Positions 24,528 to 32,080 of a stretch of DNA of 64,000 bases are shown here, piece after piece. Made by a program: the position numbers and the translations under genes. The stretch is from Arthrobacter sp. B6 (lineage in GTDB: Bacteria; Actinomycetota; Actinomycetes; Actinomycetales; Micrococcaceae): assembly GCF_001663775.1 (NCBI RefSeq), contig NZ_KV467169.1, positions 1,293,110-1,357,109 on the forward strand, written 5' to 3'. The stretch's first letter is position 1. Each line of letters begins with the position of its first letter. Under the pieces are notes generated by a model. The model had not been told where the DNA came from, made no database searches, and worked only from the letters and a program-made list of their open reading frames with translations.

Positions 24528-25208
24528 TCAGGCCCCCGGGGTGCTGGCGGCACCGGGAAGAAGGGCGGCAGCAGGCTCACTGTATACAACGCGCAGGAGG
24601 GAGCCGCCGTCGTCGAACACCAGGGAGGTGATGGACGTCAGCGTGCACTCGCGTTTGCGCGGATCATGCCAAAGAGGGCGGCCCTCGGCGCTGAGGCGGG
24701 TGGCCCAGATGGGAAGCTGGTGGCTGACCATGATGGCCTCGGGTCCGTCGGTTCCGTAGTCACCGCCGGCCAGTTCAATGGCGCGGAGCCTGGCGTCCTG
24801 GACCGCGGCCTGAACGCGGGCCGCCTGGGCCTTGTATGGCTCGCCCCACGACGGCTTGAGCGGATTAACCAGGTGCGGCCAGTGCTTTGGTTTGCGGAGC
24901 TCCGCCTTAGTGACCTTCATGCCCTCGAAGTAATTCTTGGCCTCGATGATGCGTTCGTCTGTGTGGATGTCAAGGTGCAGCGCCTCGGCCGTGGGAGCCG
25001 CCGTCTCTTGGGCCCGGACCAGCGGCGATGCCGCAAGGTAGGTGATCCGGGCACCCCGTGCGGCGCGCTCCCTGAAGTGCGCGGCGAGGGTCTGCGCCAT
25101 CTCCCGGCCCAGTTCGGAGAGGTGGAATTCGGGCAGCCTGCCGTACAGAACGCCGTCGGGGTTGTGGACCTCGCCGTGGCGGAGCAGATGGACAGTGGCT
25201 TGGGGCAT
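24528..25208 (-). CDS. Histidine phosphatase family protein (phosphoglycerate mutase-like)
   Basis: A 226-residue cytoplasmic enzyme with the branch-1 histidine phosphatase motif LLRHGEVHNP (catalytic His11) and the second catalytic His in MVSHQLPIWA near residue 183. Substrate unknown. It is the first gene of the leftward cytochrome c maturation operon, two bases before the TlpA-like gene; this phosphatase-to-ccsB order is common in actinobacteria, although a direct role in haem ligation is not established. Confidence 0.9.
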   Translation of the reverse strand: MPQATVHLLRHGEVHNPDGVLYGRLPEFHLSELGREMAQTLAAHFRERAARGARITYLAASPLVRAQETAAPTAEALHLDIHTDERIIEAKNYFEGMKVTKAELRKPKHWPHLVNPLKPSWGEPYKAQAARVQAAVQDARLRAIELAGGDYGTDGPEAIMVSHQLPIWATRLSAEGRPLWHDPRKRECTLTSITSLVFDDGGSLLRVVYSEPAAALLPGAASTPGA

Positions 25209-25320
25209 GTTTACCAGTTTCTCAAAGATGGCGTGTGATCCGAAATCTTCTACATCCAGTAGAACTGAAGATTTTCAAAAAATGTTCCGAAAGCGGGAAC
25301 AAAAGATGCAAATGCATGTT

Positions 25321-25354
25321 TATACTGGATGCAGCAGTTAGTTGATACTTCAAC
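25321..25354 (+). promoter_or_regulatory. Candidate promoter and MarR-like operator before yceI
   Basis: TATACT (25321-25326) is a near-consensus -10. The inverted repeat GTTGATACTTCAAC (25341-25354) follows about 15 bases downstream, where a repressor would block the transcription start region. The TTGA-N4-TCAA layout resembles operators of MarR-family redox regulators. No such regulator is encoded next door. The surrounding 120 bases are clearly AT-richer than the genes. Confidence 0.45.
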
Positions 25355-25409
25355 AAATGAAGCGTCAACCTTTCCAGCACTACCCGACGCACTTCCAAGG
25401 AGAAACACC

Positions 25410-25958
25410 ATGTCACTTCCCGCAGACATCACCACCGGCACCTGGACCCTCGACAACTCGCACAGCGAGATCGGCTTCACGGTCCGCCACGCAGGCATCA
25501 GCAAGGTCCGTGGCCAGTTCAAGGATGCAGCAGCAACCTTGGACCTGGCTGACAACGTGGCAGACTCCAGGATCAGCGCCACCATCCAGACCGCAAGCTT
25601 CGACTCCGGCGATGTGAACCGCGACGGCCACGTCCGCGGCGAGGACTTCTTCGACGTGGAGAAGTTCCCCGAAATCTCGTTCGCCTCCAACGGGCTGGTG
25701 GCCAAGGGCAACACCTACGAGCTGACCGGCGACCTGACGATCAAGGGCGTTACCCGTCCCGTCTCCCTGGAAACCGAGTTCAACGGCGTGGCCGTGGACC
25801 CGTTCGGCAACACCCGCGCCGGCGTTTCCGCGGAGACCACCATCAGCCGCAAGGACTTCGGCCTGACCTGGAACGCCGTGCTGGAAGCCGGCGGCGTGCT
25901 GGTCAGCGACAAGGTTGCCATCAACCTGGAGCTCGCCTTCATCGCACCCGCAGCCTAG
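25410..25958 (+). CDS. YceI-family lipocalin-like protein
   Basis: A 182-residue protein starting at ATG 25410 behind a strong AAGGAGA site (a frame open to 25329 runs through the operator and is not used). The family pattern is clear: TWTLDNSHSEIGFTVRHAG (about residues 11-29), KVRGQF, then FDSGDVNRDGHVRGEDFFD and GDLTIKGVTRPVSLE. YceI proteins form a beta-barrel that binds polyisoprenoid or amphiphilic lipids. This copy lacks a signal peptide and should be cytoplasmic, as is common in actinobacteria. It stands alone with its own promoter and terminator. Confidence 0.93.
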   Translation: MSLPADITTGTWTLDNSHSEIGFTVRHAGISKVRGQFKDAAATLDLADNVADSRISATIQTASFDSGDVNRDGHVRGEDFFDVEKFPEISFASNGLVAKGNTYELTGDLTIKGVTRPVSLETEFNGVAVDPFGNTRAGVSAETTISRKDFGLTWNAVLEAGGVLVSDKVAINLELAFIAPAA

Positions 25959-25970
25959 TATTCAGCAGAC

Positions 25971-26013
25971 TGCGCCCGGCCGCGGATCCTTCGGGGATCC
26001 CGTGCCGGGCGCA
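25971..26013 (+). terminator. Hairpin terminator after yceI
   Basis: TGCGCCCGGC (25971-25980) pairs with GCCGGGCGCA (26004-26013), and an inner GGATCC/GGATCC stem extends it. The stem is GC-rich with only a weak T-run after it, 13 bases beyond the yceI stop. Confidence 0.6.
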
Positions 26014-26036
26014 GCACTTTAACCGGCACACCCCCG

Positions 26037-26102
26037 CCCAACTGAGTAGCAGCAGGTGTCCTTTTGAGCCCTCAAACCGACATCAGCTGCTACCTGGTTG
26101 GG
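26037..26102. repeat. Intergenic palindromic repeat, copy 1 (66 bp)
   Basis: Arms 26037-26060 and 26079-26102 are imperfect inverted repeats (core GTAGCAGCAGGTGTC against GACATCAGCTGCTAC) around an 18-base loop. A closely related element occurs at 30049-30104 with the loop in the opposite orientation. Two dispersed copies with shared arms and loop point to a REP/MITE-like interspersed family. Confidence 0.75.
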
Positions 26103-26231
26103 CGCGCTCATCAGGGCACTTGCCCCCTGCGTTCCCGCCAGCAGTCCATCCTGTGGAAAACCCTGCCGTTCCCCGCGATTCCGCCCCGGATCTCCTAGGT
26201 AACAGGTACTGCGCGGTCTACAGTGAGAGCC

Positions 26232-26918
26232 ATGACCAACCCTAGTGAAGTACCGCAGCCTGAGCAGCCGGGCGCCAAACCGCCTGCCAGCAACGTTCCT
26301 CCCGTCGGCTCCCAGCCGCCGCAGGGTCAGCAGCCACCACCACCGGGATACCAGGCCCCCAGTCAGGCCTACCCGCAGCAGGGCCAGCCAGGCCCGCCCT
26401 ACCCGCAGCAGGGCCAGCCAGGCCCGCAGGGTGGTTTCCACTTCGAGATGCCAACCGACGGCCCCCGGAACTTCAACGATGTGCTGCCCGCCGGCGGTTT
26501 CAAGGGCATGTTCAACGTGACGGGGCTTCCCATCGAGCTCAAGGTCTCTTACTGGATCTGGATCATTGGCGGCATTCTGGGCGTCCTGGGCGGGCTCCTC
26601 GGCCTGTTTGCGGCGCTGGCATTGTTCACCGTGGCGCCTGCAGCGGCCATGCTGGTCCTCCTCCTGGTCCTGGTGGCGCTGGCCATAGCGGTCGCCCAGA
26701 TTGTCCTCGCCCTGAAGATGAAGGAAGGGAAGGAGTGGGCCCGGCTTGCCCTCACCATCGTGGCCGGCGTTTCGCTGGTCCTCTCCGTGATCGGCGGCAG
26801 CGTGGGCGACGGGATCGGCAACAACTGGTTCGGTTTCCTCATCAGCGCCGCGGCAGCCGTGCTGATGTGGCTGCCCAACTCGCAGGCATGGTTCACCGCC
26901 GTCAAGGGCCGCGCCTGA
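26232..26918 (+). CDS. Pro/Gln-rich N-terminus membrane protein of unknown function
   Basis: A 228-residue protein from ATG 26232 (a GTG at 26223 is possible). Residues 1-65 are Pro/Gln/Gly-rich and include a perfect duplication of a YPQQGQPGP-type unit. Then come four hydrophobic helices (about residues 100-125, 130-160, 168-190, 195-215) with KEGKEWARL between helices two and three. That motif recurs as KGKNWARI in the next gene, so the two are paralogues. No known function. TACAGT (26219-26224) lies seven bases before the ATG, suggesting a leaderless message. Confidence 0.75.
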   Translation: MTNPSEVPQPEQPGAKPPASNVPPVGSQPPQGQQPPPPGYQAPSQAYPQQGQPGPPYPQQGQPGPQGGFHFEMPTDGPRNFNDVLPAGGFKGMFNVTGLPIELKVSYWIWIIGGILGVLGGLLGLFAALALFTVAPAAAMLVLLLVLVALAIAVAQIVLALKMKEGKEWARLALTIVAGVSLVLSVIGGSVGDGIGNNWFGFLISAAAAVLMWLPNSQAWFTAVKGRA

Positions 26919-27155
26919 GCATTCCGGTTTCAGTCTCGTCCGGGATGGCTGCAGCCCGGCGTTCAGCCTGGCCGCTGCCTTCCCGGAAGCCGCATGTTTT
27001 GACTGCCGGACGGCTGAATGAAGCCGGAATACCTCTCCGGAATGACCCGCTATGGGACTGCCCGGGGGTACGGTGGAAGTAAGCCTTGCTGGGGGTAGGG
27101 CCAGTGTTCCGATCCCGGCAGCCGATCCGCACTTTCGACCTGCAAAGGACCGCTC

Positions 27156-27956
27156 ATGAGTACGCCCCCAGTCCAGCCTCCCAACGCCAACGAGCCGGAG
27201 TCCGGCGGCCAGCCTCCTGCTCCGCGCTACGGCGAGAATGCGCCCCAGTCCGGCCAGCCCACTCCGCCCGCACCGCAGTACGGCCAGAACACCCCGCAGT
27301 ACGGCCAGAACACCCCACAGTTTGGCCAACCGGGCTCCCCTGCACCGCAGTACGGCCAGAACCCGCCGGCGTACGGTCAGAACCCGCCGCAGGCCCCAGC
27401 CTACGGCCAGCAGCCGTATGGCCAGCAGTACGGGCAATCCCCTTACGCGCAGTACCCGTCCGAGCAGCCGTCTCCAACGGGCCCCAACGGAATTCCCCAG
27501 CTGGTCAACATTTCGTTCTGGCTGCTGGTGGCCTCCGGCGTTATTTATGTCATCGCTATGCTGATGGGCATTGGCCAGCTGGACGATCCGCTGATGCGGC
27601 GCACCTTTGAAGATGCCATGGCGAGCGGTGGTGCAGCCGGCGAGGTATCCTTCGAGGATCTCAAGGGCTTCATTGCCGGCACCCTGGTGGTCTTCGCCAT
27701 CATCGGAGCCGCCCTGTACGCCTTGGTGGCCATCTTCGTCCGCAAGGGCAAGAACTGGGCCCGGATCCTCGGAACCGTGTTCGCGGCACTGTCCATCTTC
27801 GGCCTCTTCCAGGTACCGAGCATCGGAACGCTGGGAACGCTGATGGGCATCGCAGCGATCGTCCTGCTCTACCTGCCGGCTGCGGCACCCTACTTCCGCA
27901 AGCAGCAGCCGTTTGCCAACCCTTATGGCCAGCCCGGAAACCCGTACGGCCGCTAG
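27156..27956 (+). CDS. Pro/Gln/Tyr-rich N-terminus membrane protein, paralogue of the preceding gene
   Basis: A 266-residue protein. Residues 1-105 are disordered with repeated QYGQN(T/P)P units encoded by 21-base near-perfect repeats (about 27270-27330). The C-terminal part carries four hydrophobic helices (about residues 112-135, 172-195, 203-222, 226-245), KGKNWARI before helix three, and ends in a short Pro/Tyr/Gly tail. It is like the preceding gene in layout, although sequence similarity is limited to the membrane part. Such proteins are common in actinobacteria and are not characterised. It converges with rex. Confidence 0.75.
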   Translation: MSTPPVQPPNANEPESGGQPPAPRYGENAPQSGQPTPPAPQYGQNTPQYGQNTPQFGQPGSPAPQYGQNPPAYGQNPPQAPAYGQQPYGQQYGQSPYAQYPSEQPSPTGPNGIPQLVNISFWLLVASGVIYVIAMLMGIGQLDDPLMRRTFEDAMASGGAAGEVSFEDLKGFIAGTLVVFAIIGAALYALVAIFVRKGKNWARILGTVFAALSIFGLFQVPSIGTLGTLMGIAAIVLLYLPAAAPYFRKQQPFANPYGQPGNPYGR

Positions 27957-28040
27957 TCCCACGGTCAGCCGGAAGCCATTTCCGCCCTGATCAACAAACA
28001 ACCACACCCAGCGGGCGTGGATCCCGGAGCCGCCGGATTG

Positions 28041-28799
28041 CTAGGCGGTCTGGCCCGGGGTCTGCGCCCGCTGCGCGTGGTAGGCGAGGATCTGCAGCTC
28101 GGTGGCCATGTCCACCTTCCGGAGGTTAACGCCGTCGGGCACCTGGAGCATCACGGGTGCAAAGCTCAGGATGCTGTGGACCCCCGCGGCAACCACGCGG
28201 TCGCACACGTCCTGCGCCACGGCGGCCGGTAACGCCAAAACCACCATGTTGGCGCCGGTGCGCTCCAGCACGGGTTCGAGGTCTGCCACGTCGCTGACGC
28301 GCAGCCAGCCCACTTCGTTGCCAACCACCATCTGGTCGGCATCAAAAATAGCCACGACGTCGAAACCCCGGGACTCGAAGCCGCCGTACCGCGCGAGCGC
28401 CTTCCCCAGGTTACCGGCACCGACGATCGCAACTTTCCAGTCGTGGGTCAGCCCCAGCGCTGCGGCTATGTGACGGCTAAGGTACTGGACCTCGTAGCCC
28501 ACGCCCCGGGTGCCGTAGGACCCCACGTGCGAAAGGTCCTTGCGCAGCGTGGCCGAACTGACGCCGGACGCTTCCGCCAAGGACTCCGAGGACACGCGTT
28601 CCACGCCTTCGGCCAGCAAGGTATTGAGCGCGCGAAGATACAGCGTGAGACGGGCTACCGCCGCCGGCGGAATCTGCTTGGCAGCCGCGGTCCTGTCGTC
28701 CTGCGCGGGTTTGTCTTCCGCCGCAGGCTTGTCAGCCCGCACGTCGGGCGCATCCGGGGCGCCCTCGACTGCTTGAGGAGATGAATCCAGTGAAGTCAT
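28041..28799 (-). CDS. rex: Redox-sensing transcriptional repressor Rex
   Basis: NADH/NAD+-responsive repressor of respiratory and fermentative genes. From ATG 28799, behind a very strong GGGAGGGG site, it has 252 residues. The winged helix covers about residues 45-110 (SESLAEASGVSSATLRKDLS, then GTRGVGYEV), followed by the Rossmann NADH site VAIVGAGNLGKALARYGGF. A 35-residue acidic/Ala-rich N-terminal extension is typical of actinobacterial copies. Rex targets usually include cytochrome and NADH dehydrogenase genes; the cytochrome c maturation operon is near, but no clear Rex box was seen before it. Confidence 0.95.
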   Translation of the reverse strand: MTSLDSSPQAVEGAPDAPDVRADKPAAEDKPAQDDRTAAAKQIPPAAVARLTLYLRALNTLLAEGVERVSSESLAEASGVSSATLRKDLSHVGSYGTRGVGYEVQYLSRHIAAALGLTHDWKVAIVGAGNLGKALARYGGFESRGFDVVAIFDADQMVVGNEVGWLRVSDVADLEPVLERTGANMVVLALPAAVAQDVCDRVVAAGVHSILSFAPVMLQVPDGVNLRKVDMATELQILAYHAQRAQTPGQTA

Positions 28800-28888
28800 T
28801 ATCCCCTCCCTTGCGCCGCGTTGTGGTTCCACTCTAGAGCCTCGCGCCTGATGCCAACAAAGACTGTGCCATGCCCGAAACCGCAGCC

Positions 28889-29143
28889 CTACTGCGCCAT
28901 GGCGCGCTGCAGGACGCGCTCCAGCCGGGCTTCATCTATCTTCCAGAAATCGCGCTGGATGCCGTCCACCAGCACCACGGGGATCTCCTCGGCATAGCGG
29001 TCACGCAGCTCCGGCACGTCGTCTACGCGCTGTTCCGCCCACTCAAGGCCCAACGAGGCAGTGACCCGTCCGACGGCGTCGCGCGCGTCCGCGCACAGGT
29101 GACAGTCGGCTTTGGTGATGAGGACAACCTGCGGTTTTGCCAT
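28889..29143 (-). CDS. Glutaredoxin-like protein
   Basis: An 84-residue thioredoxin-fold protein with the dithiol motif CHLC (Cys14, Cys17) in TKADCHLCADA and the cis-Pro segment EIPVVLVDG near residues 53-61. This is the DUF836/glutaredoxin-like family found beside rex and HAD phosphatase genes in many actinobacteria. It should act in the cytoplasm as a thiol reductant; the partner is unknown. It is divergent from the HAD gene and reads towards rex. Confidence 0.9.
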   Translation of the reverse strand: MAKPQVVLITKADCHLCADARDAVGRVTASLGLEWAEQRVDDVPELRDRYAEEIPVVLVDGIQRDFWKIDEARLERVLQRAMAQ

Positions 29144-29233
29144 GCTTTAACCGTATCCCCTTTGGGGCCGGACACTGCGGCGCGCACGGCGGCGCGACAG
29201 TAGCGACCCCACGCATTGACTAGACTCGGGGAC

Positions 29234-30052
29234 ATGCCCGAGGAGAAGTACGTCGCTGTCGTCACCCAGCCGGCTGCGGTGCCGCAGACCGGTGAGGCGG
29301 CGTTCTTCGACGTGGACAACACCCTCATGAAAGGTGCCAGCCTCTTCCACGTGGCGCGCAAAATGCACCAGCGCGGCACATTTACGTTGACGCAGGCCGC
29401 CGGGTTCGCTTGGAAGCAGTTCAAATTTGTGACGCGCGGCGAGAACATGGACGACGTCCATGCGGTCCGCGATTCGGCCCTGAACCTGGCCGCCGGCATT
29501 ACCGTCGAAGACGTCAAGGCCCTCGGCGAGGAGGTCTATGACGAGATGATCGCCTCCAGGATCTGGCCGGGAGCGAAGGCCCTGGCCGAGCAGCACCTGC
29601 GCGTGGGCCGGAGGGTCTGGCTGGTGACGGCAACCCCCATCGAAGTGGCAACCGTCATCTCCACACGGCTGGGACTCACCGGCGCGCTTGGCACCGTGGG
29701 CGAGGTGGCTGACGGCATGTACACCGGACGCCTGGTGGGCGACATCCTCCACGGCTCCGCGAAGGCTGTGGCAGTCCAGGGCATCGCCGACATTGAAGGA
29801 CTGGACCTCAAGCGCTGCTGGGCCTACAGCGACTCCTACAACGACATCCCCCTGCTGACCCTGGTGGGACATCCTGTAGCCATCAACCCGGACGCGAGGC
29901 TCCGCCGGCACGCCCGCGACAACAACTGGCCGGTCTATGACTTCCGCTCCGGCCGGCGCGCCGCCACGCTTGGGCTGAAGTTTGCCACGGCCGGAGGCGC
30001 CGTCTACGGCCTCTGGCGCGGCTTCTCCCGGATCCGCGGGCCCCGCATCTAG
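29234..30052 (+). CDS. HAD-IB family hydrolase (SerB-like phosphatase)
   Basis: A 272-residue HAD phosphatase. Motif I is FFDVDNTLMKG with nucleophile Asp26 and Asp28, motif II Thr lies in LVTATPIE (near residue 135), and motif IV is AYSDSYNDIPLL near 197-208. The C2-type helical cap between motifs I and II matches the HAD-IB subfamily. Substrate unknown; mycobacterial neighbours of this type are annotated as SerB1. TAGACT lies seven bases before the ATG. The TAG stop lies inside the left arm of palindromic repeat copy 2. Confidence 0.9.
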   Translation: MPEEKYVAVVTQPAAVPQTGEAAFFDVDNTLMKGASLFHVARKMHQRGTFTLTQAAGFAWKQFKFVTRGENMDDVHAVRDSALNLAAGITVEDVKALGEEVYDEMIASRIWPGAKALAEQHLRVGRRVWLVTATPIEVATVISTRLGLTGALGTVGEVADGMYTGRLVGDILHGSAKAVAVQGIADIEGLDLKRCWAYSDSYNDIPLLTLVGHPVAINPDARLRRHARDNNWPVYDFRSGRRAATLGLKFATAGGAVYGLWRGFSRIRGPRI

Positions 30053-30104
30053 GTAGCAGCAGATGTCGCTATGAGGGCTCTTACGGACATCTGCTGCTAC
30101 CTAG
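30049..30104. repeat. Intergenic palindromic repeat, copy 2
   Basis: CTAGGTAGCAGCAGATGTC (30049-30067) and its exact complement (30086-30104) form a 19-bp perfect stem around an 18-base loop; TTGGGC follows as in copy 1 (26037-26102). The left arm supplies the stop codon of the HAD gene, so the element either inserted at, or was selected at, the gene end. It may also act as a bidirectional terminator. Confidence 0.8.
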
Positions 30105-30120
30105 TTGGGCAGGGCAAACA

Positions 30121-30153
30121 AAATGCCCGCTGCCGGGAAGGCAACGGGCATTT
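30121..30153 (-). terminator. Rho-independent terminator of the bS22-type gene
   Basis: AAATGCCCG (30121-30129) pairs with CGGGCATTT (30145-30153), extended by an inner TGCC/GGCA pair. On the minus strand the stem is followed by TTTTGTTT, the classic form. It lies 20 bases after the bS22-type stop. Confidence 0.85.
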
Positions 30154-30172
30154 CACGCAGTTCGAAGTATCT

Positions 30173-30271
30173 CTACTTCTTATTGCGGCGCTGGTGGCGC
30201 GTCTTGCGAAGCAGCTTGCGGTGCTTCTTCTTGGCCATACGCTTGCGACGCTTCTTAATAACTGAACCCAC
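30173..30271 (-). CDS. bS22-type small ribosomal protein (AURKAIP1/COX24 domain)
   Basis: A 32-residue, extremely basic protein read from GTG 30271 with AGGA 7-10 bases upstream. It begins MGSVIKKRRKRMAKKKHRK and ends RRNKK before a TAG. This is the conserved actinobacterial AURKAIP1/COX24-domain protein, which in mycobacteria has been identified in the 30S subunit as bS22. It is downstream of the excisionase-type HTH gene, the same pairing as Rv0500A-Rv0500B in M. tuberculosis, and is followed by a strong terminator. Confidence 0.9.
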   Translation of the reverse strand: MGSVIKKRRKRMAKKKHRKLLRKTRHQRRNKK

Positions 30272-30423
30272 GAAAGTTCCTCACAAACTAGATGCAGTAC
30301 CTGTCTGATGGAAAAGGTCCGTGGACAGAGCTACAGACTGAAACAACTGACAGATTCTTACAATGACGTAAAACGTTCCTTAACAGGGTACCGCTTATCC
30401 GGGGCCCCCAAGGACAGGACGGT

Positions 30424-30636
30424 TCAGGCGGTCTCGGAGTGGCCGTCCACAACAGCGCCCTTAAGGTACTGCTCAACGGCGCTTTCCGGCACCCGATACG
30501 AACGGCCGAACCGCACTGCGGGCATTTCACCTGAGTGGACCAGCCGGTACACGGTCATTTTGGAGACGCGCATGACCTCGGCCACTTCGGCCACGGTCAG
30601 GAACTTCGCGTTCGAGAAGTTCTGTTCTGCGGACAT
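30424..30636 (-). CDS. Excisionase-family HTH DNA-binding protein
   Basis: A 70-residue protein from ATG 30636 (AGGAATAAGGGAA upstream). The frame is open 28 codons further but lacks conservation-like features. FLTVAEVAEVMRVSKMTVYR then GEMPAVRFGRSYRVPESAVE is the MerR-like winged helix of the excisionase/AlpA/BldC type. Despite the family name there is no phage context. In actinobacteria this gene is a conserved neighbour of the bS22 gene and probably a chromosomal regulator. The 152-base gap to bS22 holds no clear feature. Confidence 0.88.
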   Translation of the reverse strand: MSAEQNFSNAKFLTVAEVAEVMRVSKMTVYRLVHSGEMPAVRFGRSYRVPESAVEQYLKGAVVDGHSETA

Positions 30637-30777
30637 TTCCCTTATTCCTTTGCTGACGGATGGACAACATGACCCCAGGTTTATGCCATTGCGGTGTGCC
30701 GATGCTGAGCCATCCACCAACCATGTGCTAGATACTCTAGAGGTTCATGGGGCTGTTGTGAAAGTCACGGCGGGTAA

Positions 30778-31899
30778 TCATTTCCCCGTGCGGCGCTTGC
30801 GCGCCGACGATGCCAGCTGGTCCAGCACGGAAACGGACACGTCCCATTCCATGCAGGCGTCGGTGACGCTCTGGCCGTAGACAAGTTCCGAGCGTCCGGC
30901 CGCGTGTTCGGCGACGTCCAGGTTCTGCGCACCCCCCACCAGGAAGCTCTCCAGCATAACGCCGGCGATGGCTTCGGCGGAGCGCCCGCCGTCCTCCAGC
31001 TGGGCCCCGATTTCCAATGCCACTTCGGCCTGGCGGTGGTGGCTCTTGCCACTGTTGGCGTGGCTGGCGTCCACGATCAGCCGCGGGTTCAGCTCCTTGC
31101 CGGCGAGCTTGCCGGAGGCGCTTTCGACGTCGGCCGCGGAGTAGTTGGGCCCCTTGCGTCCACCGCGAAGGATGACATGGGTGTCCGGGTTACCGGCGGT
31201 GGCCACCAGGGCTGCCCGGCCGTCGCCGTCGATGCCCAGGAACGCCTGCGCGGCGGCGGCCGCACCGCACGCGTCGATGGCGACCTGGAGGTCGCCGTCG
31301 GTTCCGTTCTTGAAGCCGATCGGCATGGACAGGCCGGAAGCCAGCTGGCGGTGGATCTGGCTTTCCGTGGTGCGCGCCCCGATGGCGCCCCAGGAGATCA
31401 GGTCCGCCATGTACTGGGGGCTGATGGGTTCGAGGAATTCGGTTGCTGTGGGGAGGCCCAATGCGGTGACCTGCTGCAGGAACTGGCGGGCGGTCCGGAG
31501 CCCGGTCGCCATGTCGTGGCTGCCGTCCAGGCGCGGATCGTTGATGAGGCCCTTCCAGCCCACGGTGGTCCGCGGCTTCTCGAAGTAGGCCCGCATGACG
31601 ATCAGCAGGTCTTCCTTGTGCTTTTCCGCCTGGCTCACCAGCCGACGGGCGTATTCCAGGCCGGCCTTGGGATCGTGGATGGAGCAGGGGCCCACGATGA
31701 CCAGCAGGCGGTCGTCCACCCCGTCCATGATGGCCCGGACTTCATCCCGTCCCCGTTCGACGACGTCCGTTACGCGGGCATCCAGCGGCAGCTCGGCGAT
31801 GAGGTCCTGGGGTGTGGGCAGCGCAGTGAACTCGCTGACGCGCAGGTTGGACGTGGATTTCGCGGCCGGTGCGGCGCTGGATGCTGTTGCGGTGCTCAT
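30778..31899 (-). CDS. aroG: 3-deoxy-7-phosphoheptulonate synthase (class I DAHP synthase)
   Basis: First enzyme of the shikimate pathway, joining phosphoenolpyruvate and erythrose 4-phosphate. It has 373 residues of the E. coli AroF/G/H type: VIVGPCSIHDPKAGLEYARR (about residues 68-87), RAYFEKPRTTVGWKGL (103-118), GARTTESQIHRQLASGL and DASHANSGKSHHRQ (near 285-298). AGGACC precedes the ATG. A 174-base leader upstream carries an aromatic-codon leader peptide and competing stems, so expression is probably attenuated by aromatic amino acid supply. The symbol aroG is by family; the isoenzyme feedback type cannot be told from sequence here. Confidence 0.95.
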   Translation of the reverse strand: MSTATASSAAPAAKSTSNLRVSEFTALPTPQDLIAELPLDARVTDVVERGRDEVRAIMDGVDDRLLVIVGPCSIHDPKAGLEYARRLVSQAEKHKEDLLIVMRAYFEKPRTTVGWKGLINDPRLDGSHDMATGLRTARQFLQQVTALGLPTATEFLEPISPQYMADLISWGAIGARTTESQIHRQLASGLSMPIGFKNGTDGDLQVAIDACGAAAAAQAFLGIDGDGRAALVATAGNPDTHVILRGGRKGPNYSAADVESASGKLAGKELNPRLIVDASHANSGKSHHRQAEVALEIGAQLEDGGRSAEAIAGVMLESFLVGGAQNLDVAEHAAGRSELVYGQSVTDACMEWDVSVSVLDQLASSARKRRTGK

Positions 31900-31961
31900 G
31901 TTCGGGTCCTGTTCCGGGAGTGGAAGCGGGCCCAGATCAGAACCCGCCGGGAAATGGCGAA

Positions 31962-31983
31962 GGGCAGAGAAGGATCTCTGCCC
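31962..31983 (-). terminator. Attenuator hairpin in the DAHP synthase leader
   Basis: GGGCAGAGA (31962-31970) and TCTCTGCCC (31975-31983) form a 9-bp perfect stem with a 4-base loop, 62 bases before the aroG start. Beside it TTGGCTCTG (31986-31994) is exactly complementary to CAGAGCCAA (32035-32043) inside the leader-peptide gene. The 3' T-run is weak, so it may act on RNA polymerase or on translation. Confidence 0.6.
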
Positions 31984-32013
31984 TGTTGGCTCTGAAGGAA
32001 AGTTGGATGCGTG

Positions 32014-32073
32014 TCAGTTAGACGCGGGCCCCTCCAGAGCCAACGAAAAATACGCATACCAACGGTTAGTCAT
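32014..32073 (-). CDS. Aromatic leader peptide of the DAHP synthase gene
   Basis: A 19-codon frame reads MTNRWYAYFSLALEGPASN and stops at TGA. Four aromatic codons (Trp5, Tyr6, Tyr8, Phe9) fall in five positions, the hallmark of ribosome-mediated attenuation. A ribosome stalled there would cover the stem arm at 32035-32043. TATGGT (32081-32086) lies seven bases before the ATG, so the peptide could be read from a leaderless transcript. An in-frame ATG four codons upstream (32085) is an alternative. Not known to be studied in this organism. Confidence 0.7.
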   Translation of the reverse strand: MTNRWYAYFSLALEGPASN

Positions 32074-32080
32074 GCCATGA

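Noticed and set aside
26019..28007. 662-codon minus-strand frame opposite the two Pro-rich membrane proteins
   Set aside because: Runs through the palindromic repeat and two promoters; the sense genes have ribosome or promoter signals and membrane topology.
30424..30636. Excisionase-type HTH as sign of a prophage or integrative element
   Set aside because: No integrase, attachment-site duplication or phage genes nearby, and the gene is a conserved chromosomal neighbour of the bS22 gene.
30752..30766. Possible Rex box TTGTGAAAGTCACGG
   Set aside because: Only one half-site is good; the second half does not match TTCACAA, and the position after aroG gives no supporting context.
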